Notes under the pieces: model-generated
What the model was told of the DNA's origin: nothing
Seen by the model: the letters and a program-made list of their open reading frames with translations, nothing else
Databases searched by the model: none
Position numbers and translations under genes: made by a program
Part shown: piece by piece, positions 20,197 through 22,626 of the stretch
How the letters are laid out: the number at the start of each line of letters is the position of its first letter
How positions within the stretch are numbered: position 1 is the first letter of the stretch
NCBI GenBank assembly: GCA_030038035.1
Contig: JASHPP010000113.1
Span: 1-22,626, forward strand
Length of the DNA stretch: 22,626 bases
Reading direction: 5' to 3'
Source: Trebonia sp.
GTDB taxonomy: Bacteria > Actinomycetota > Actinomycetes > Streptosporangiales > Streptosporangiaceae

Positions 20197-22626
20197 ATGT
20201 CGACGCGTGAGAGGCCAGTGACGAGAACCCGGCGGGTGCGCCGTGTGGTCAACGCCGTCGCCGCGGTCGTCTTCTCGGCCGCGCTCCTCGGCGTGCTCGG
20301 CTTCGGCTTCGGGACGATCCCGGCGCTCGGGCCGGCGCTCGACCCTGCGCGGGGCGCGTGGACGTCGGCGTCGGGCGGGGAGCCGGTCAGCTCGCGGGAG
20401 CTGCGCGTGCCAGGGCTCGCCGCGCCCGTCACGGTGTCGTTCACCAAGCAGGGCCTCGCCTCGATCAGCGCGCGCGGCGACCACGACCTGTTCCTCGCGC
20501 TCGGGTACGTGGAGGCGAAGTTCCGGCTGTCCGAGATGGACCTGGAGCGCCGCCTCGGCGAGGGCCGCCTGGCGCAGCTCGGCGGGCCGGGCGACCTGGC
20601 CAGCGATGAGCTCGAGCTGCGCCTCGGCCTGCTGCGCACCGCGCAGGCCGAGTGGGCGCAGACCAGCGGCCTGGCCCGCATGGCGCTCCTCGCCTACGCC
20701 CAGGGGGTGAACGACGACATCGCCCAGGTCCGCGCGGACGGCGACTGGCCGGCCGTGTTCACCCTCACCGGGGCGTACCCCGCACCGTGGACGCCGGTGG
20801 ACAGCCTGGTCATCCAGGGCGTGCTCACCCAGGAGCTGGACTACACGACCGGCGCGCTCGACTACGCCGTACTCGAGCGGACGCTGGGCGCGGCGCGCAC
20901 GATGGACTGGTTCCCGATCCTGGCGAAGAACGCGCAGACCCCCTACGACACCGGCCCCTATGTCAAGGCGCCCCTGACCCCGATAGCGCCGGACGCGGCG
21001 AGCAGCGCGCCCGCGGGGTCGGCCGTGCTCACCGCCAAGCAGGGGACGCCGGGAGTCGCCCCGGCTCGTTCGGGCGAATCGGCGTCGGTGGCGGCTGCCG
21101 CGGCGAACCTGCTCGCCCAGCTCAGCCAGCTCCCCGCCGGCCAGCTCCACAGCTACCCCGACAGCAACGCGTGGGCCGCCAACGGGCCGGCCGTCGCCGG
21201 CGGGGGAGCGCTGCTCGGCGGGGACCCGCACCTGCCGCAGACGCTGCCATCGGTCTGGTACGAGGTGGCGCTGTCGGCTCCCGGGTACGAGGTCGCCGGG
21301 GTGAGCGTGCCCGGCCTGCCCGGGGTGCTGCTCGGGCACAACGCGCACATCGCCTGGTCGCTGACCGACACGCAGAACTCGGCGACCTTCTACTACGCCG
21401 AACGCGTCCGCGGCGACTTTTACTACTGGCGCGGCGCGTGGCGCCCGATGACCGTGGTGCGCTACACGATCCCGGTCCGCGGCGCCGCGACCGTGCACCT
21501 GACGGTGGACATCACCGTGCACGGCCCGATCATGACCCAGGTCGGGCAGACGATGGCCGTGGACTGGATGGGCAACGTGCCGTCCGGCGATCTGGCGGCG
21601 CTGCTGGCCATCAACAAGGCGTCGTCGTTCGCGCAGTTCCGGGCGGCGCTGGCGGGATGGCGCGCGCCCACGCAGAACTTCGTCTACGCCGACGCCGCGG
21701 GGAACATCGGCGCGATATCGGCCGGGTACTACCCGCAGGTGGCGCCCGGCTGCCAGCCCTGGCTGCCGATGCCGGGCACCGGCGCCTGCGACATCACCGG
21801 CGTGATCGCATTCGACGCGGTGCCACAGGTCTACGACCCGCCCTCGCACCTGATCGTGACCGCCAACCAGCGGCCGGTCACCGCCGCCTATCCCTATTAC
21901 ATCGGCACGACCGCCGACTTCTACGACCCCGGCTACCGCGCCGCGCACGCCTACGGCGAGCTGCGGGCGGGCGAGCCCCTGTCGACGGCGTCGATCGCGG
22001 CGCTGCAGAACGACCTGACCGACAGCCTGGCCGAGCGCGTGCTGCCGTCCGTGCTGGCCGCCCTGCGGTCCGCCTCGCTGACCGCCACGCAGCGGTCCGC
22101 GGCGGCCCTGCTCGGGTCGTGGAATGACGTGATGGACGCGAACTCGGCCGCGGCGAGCCTGTGGTGGACGTTCTGGGGCGACTACCTGTCCGGCGTGTTC
22201 GAGCCGTGGTGGAAGGCGGCCAGGGTGCCGGTGGGGAAGGACCCGCCGGACCTCGCGGTGGGCCCCGGGCTCGCCTCGCTCGATGAGGACCTGGAGGCGT
22301 GGACGCTCGGCGACCCGGGCAACGCCGCGTTCGCCGGGCCGTCCGGGCACGGCCCGGCGAACGCGCCCGCGGCGATCGCGGCGGCGTTCGACCGCGCGGT
22401 CTCGCACCTGTCCGCGCAGCTCGGCGGAACGCCCTCGTCGTGGACGTGGGGCCGGCTGCACTCACGGTCGTTCCCCTCGGTCACCGGGGCCGCCGGGCTC
22501 GGCTACGGGCCGCGCCCGGCGGGCGGCGACCCGTTCACCGAGGACGCCGCCGACGGCGGCCTGGACGCCTCGACCGGCCCGAGCTGGCGGATGGTCGTGT
22601 CGCTCACGTCCGGCGCGGTGTCCGCC
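20197..22626 (+). CDS. Penicillin acylase family Ntn hydrolase (3' end outside the window)
   Basis: 810 codons are visible, with no stop before the edge. The N-terminus has a basic patch and one hydrophobic helix (about 17-41), a signal or anchor, so the enzyme acts outside the membrane. The alpha-chain part contains FLALGYVEAKFRLSEMDLERR. The putative autocleavage site is PDSNAWAANG with nucleophile Ser323, preceded by an alanine-rich spacer. The beta-chain part has LLGGDPHLP, NFVYADAAGNIGAISAGYYP and VTANQRP, where the asparagine matches the oxyanion residue. Relatives hydrolyse beta-lactam side chains, acyl-homoserine lactones or other amides; the substrate here is unknown. The residue before the serine is Asp rather than the common Gly. 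The start is ATG 20197 without a ribosome binding site, or GTG 20218 after GAGAGG. Confidence 0.9.
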   Translation, partial: MSTRERPVTRTRRVRRVVNAVAAVVFSAALLGVLGFGFGTIPALGPALDPARGAWTSASGGEPVSSRELRVPGLAAPVTVSFTKQGLASISARGDHDLFLALGYVEAKFRLSEMDLERRLGEGRLAQLGGPGDLASDELELRLGLLRTAQAEWAQTSGLARMALLAYAQGVNDDIAQVRADGDWPAVFTLTGAYPAPWTPVDSLVIQGVLTQELDYTTGALDYAVLERTLGAARTMDWFPILAKNAQTPYDTGPYVKAPLTPIAPDAASSAPAGSAVLTAKQGTPGVAPARSGESASVAAAAANLLAQLSQLPAGQLHSYPDSNAWAANGPAVAGGGALLGGDPHLPQTLPSVWYEVALSAPGYEVAGVSVPGLPGVLLGHNAHIAWSLTDTQNSATFYYAERVRGDFYYWRGAWRPMTVVRYTIPVRGAATVHLTVDITVHGPIMTQVGQTMAVDWMGNVPSGDLAALLAINKASSFAQFRAALAGWRAPTQNFVYADAAGNIGAISAGYYPQVAPGCQPWLPMPGTGACDITGVIAFDAVPQVYDPPSHLIVTANQRPVTAAYPYYIGTTADFYDPGYRAAHAYGELRAGEPLSTASIAALQNDLTDSLAERVLPSVLAALRSASLTATQRSAAALLGSWNDVMDANSAAASLWWTFWGDYLSGVFEPWWKAARVPVGKDPPDLAVGPGLASLDEDLEAWTLGDPGNAAFAGPSGHGPANAPAAIAAAFDRAVSHLSAQLGGTPSSWTWGRLHSRSFPSVTGAAGLGYGPRPAGGDPFTEDAADGGLDASTGPSWRMVVSLTSGAVSA

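Noticed and set aside
20122..22461. Very long minus-strand open frame opposite the acylase gene
   Set aside because: Its translation is Arg/Gly/His-rich with no domain pattern, and the opposite strand carries clear penicillin-acylase motifs. It is a GC-rich shadow frame.

Overview
The window comes from a high-GC actinobacterium, probably a filamentous soil lineage. The signs are strongly G/C-ending codons, frequent GTG starts, ATGA/GTGA-coupled operons, a menaquinone prenyltransferase, a SCO6745-family protein and a Tat-exported lipoprotein. No tRNA, rRNA, CRISPR array, transposase or integrase was recognised. The last gene runs off the right edge.

1-6.9 kb is a patchwork of single genes, mostly on the minus strand: a SAM methyltransferase, a SCO6745-family protein, a TMEM175-type channel, an ArsR/SRPBCC pair, two VOC proteins, an aldo/keto reductase and a tiny hydrophobic protein. 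Broken genes lie between them: an alpha/beta-hydrolase reduced to its two ends, an ArsR regulator lacking its first helices, and an ORF that joins a methyltransferase N-terminus to a TetR C-terminal domain. A 430-base gene-free stretch (4788-5215) can fold and begins with a group II intron-like GTGCG. This is the rearranged, decaying part of the window.

6.9-15 kb is the most coherent locus. On the minus strand an M20 peptidase is followed by a TetR regulator. Divergently transcribed on the plus strand are a polyamine-type ABC importer (Tat lipoprotein, two permeases, ATPase) and a soluble CapA-family protein. The shared control region carries a near-consensus promoter, a perfect 19-bp AT-rich palindrome, and a 19-codon leader ORF with a strong ribosome binding site whose stop overlaps the lipoprotein start (ATGA). 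The permease pair and the ATPase-CapA pair also overlap by ATGA. The simplest reading is one regulated unit that imports a cationic or amide-type compound and processes it with the peptidase and possibly the CapA-like enzyme. The substrate is unknown.

15-22.6 kb looks like housekeeping sequence: menA (possibly leaderless), then a minus-strand operon NERD protein - ilvD - GNAT acetyltransferase ending in a hairpin/T-run terminator, then a divergent penicillin-acylase-family Ntn hydrolase. The NERD/acylase gap holds a 9-bp inverted repeat and a 12-bp motif that also occurs downstream of the GNAT gene.
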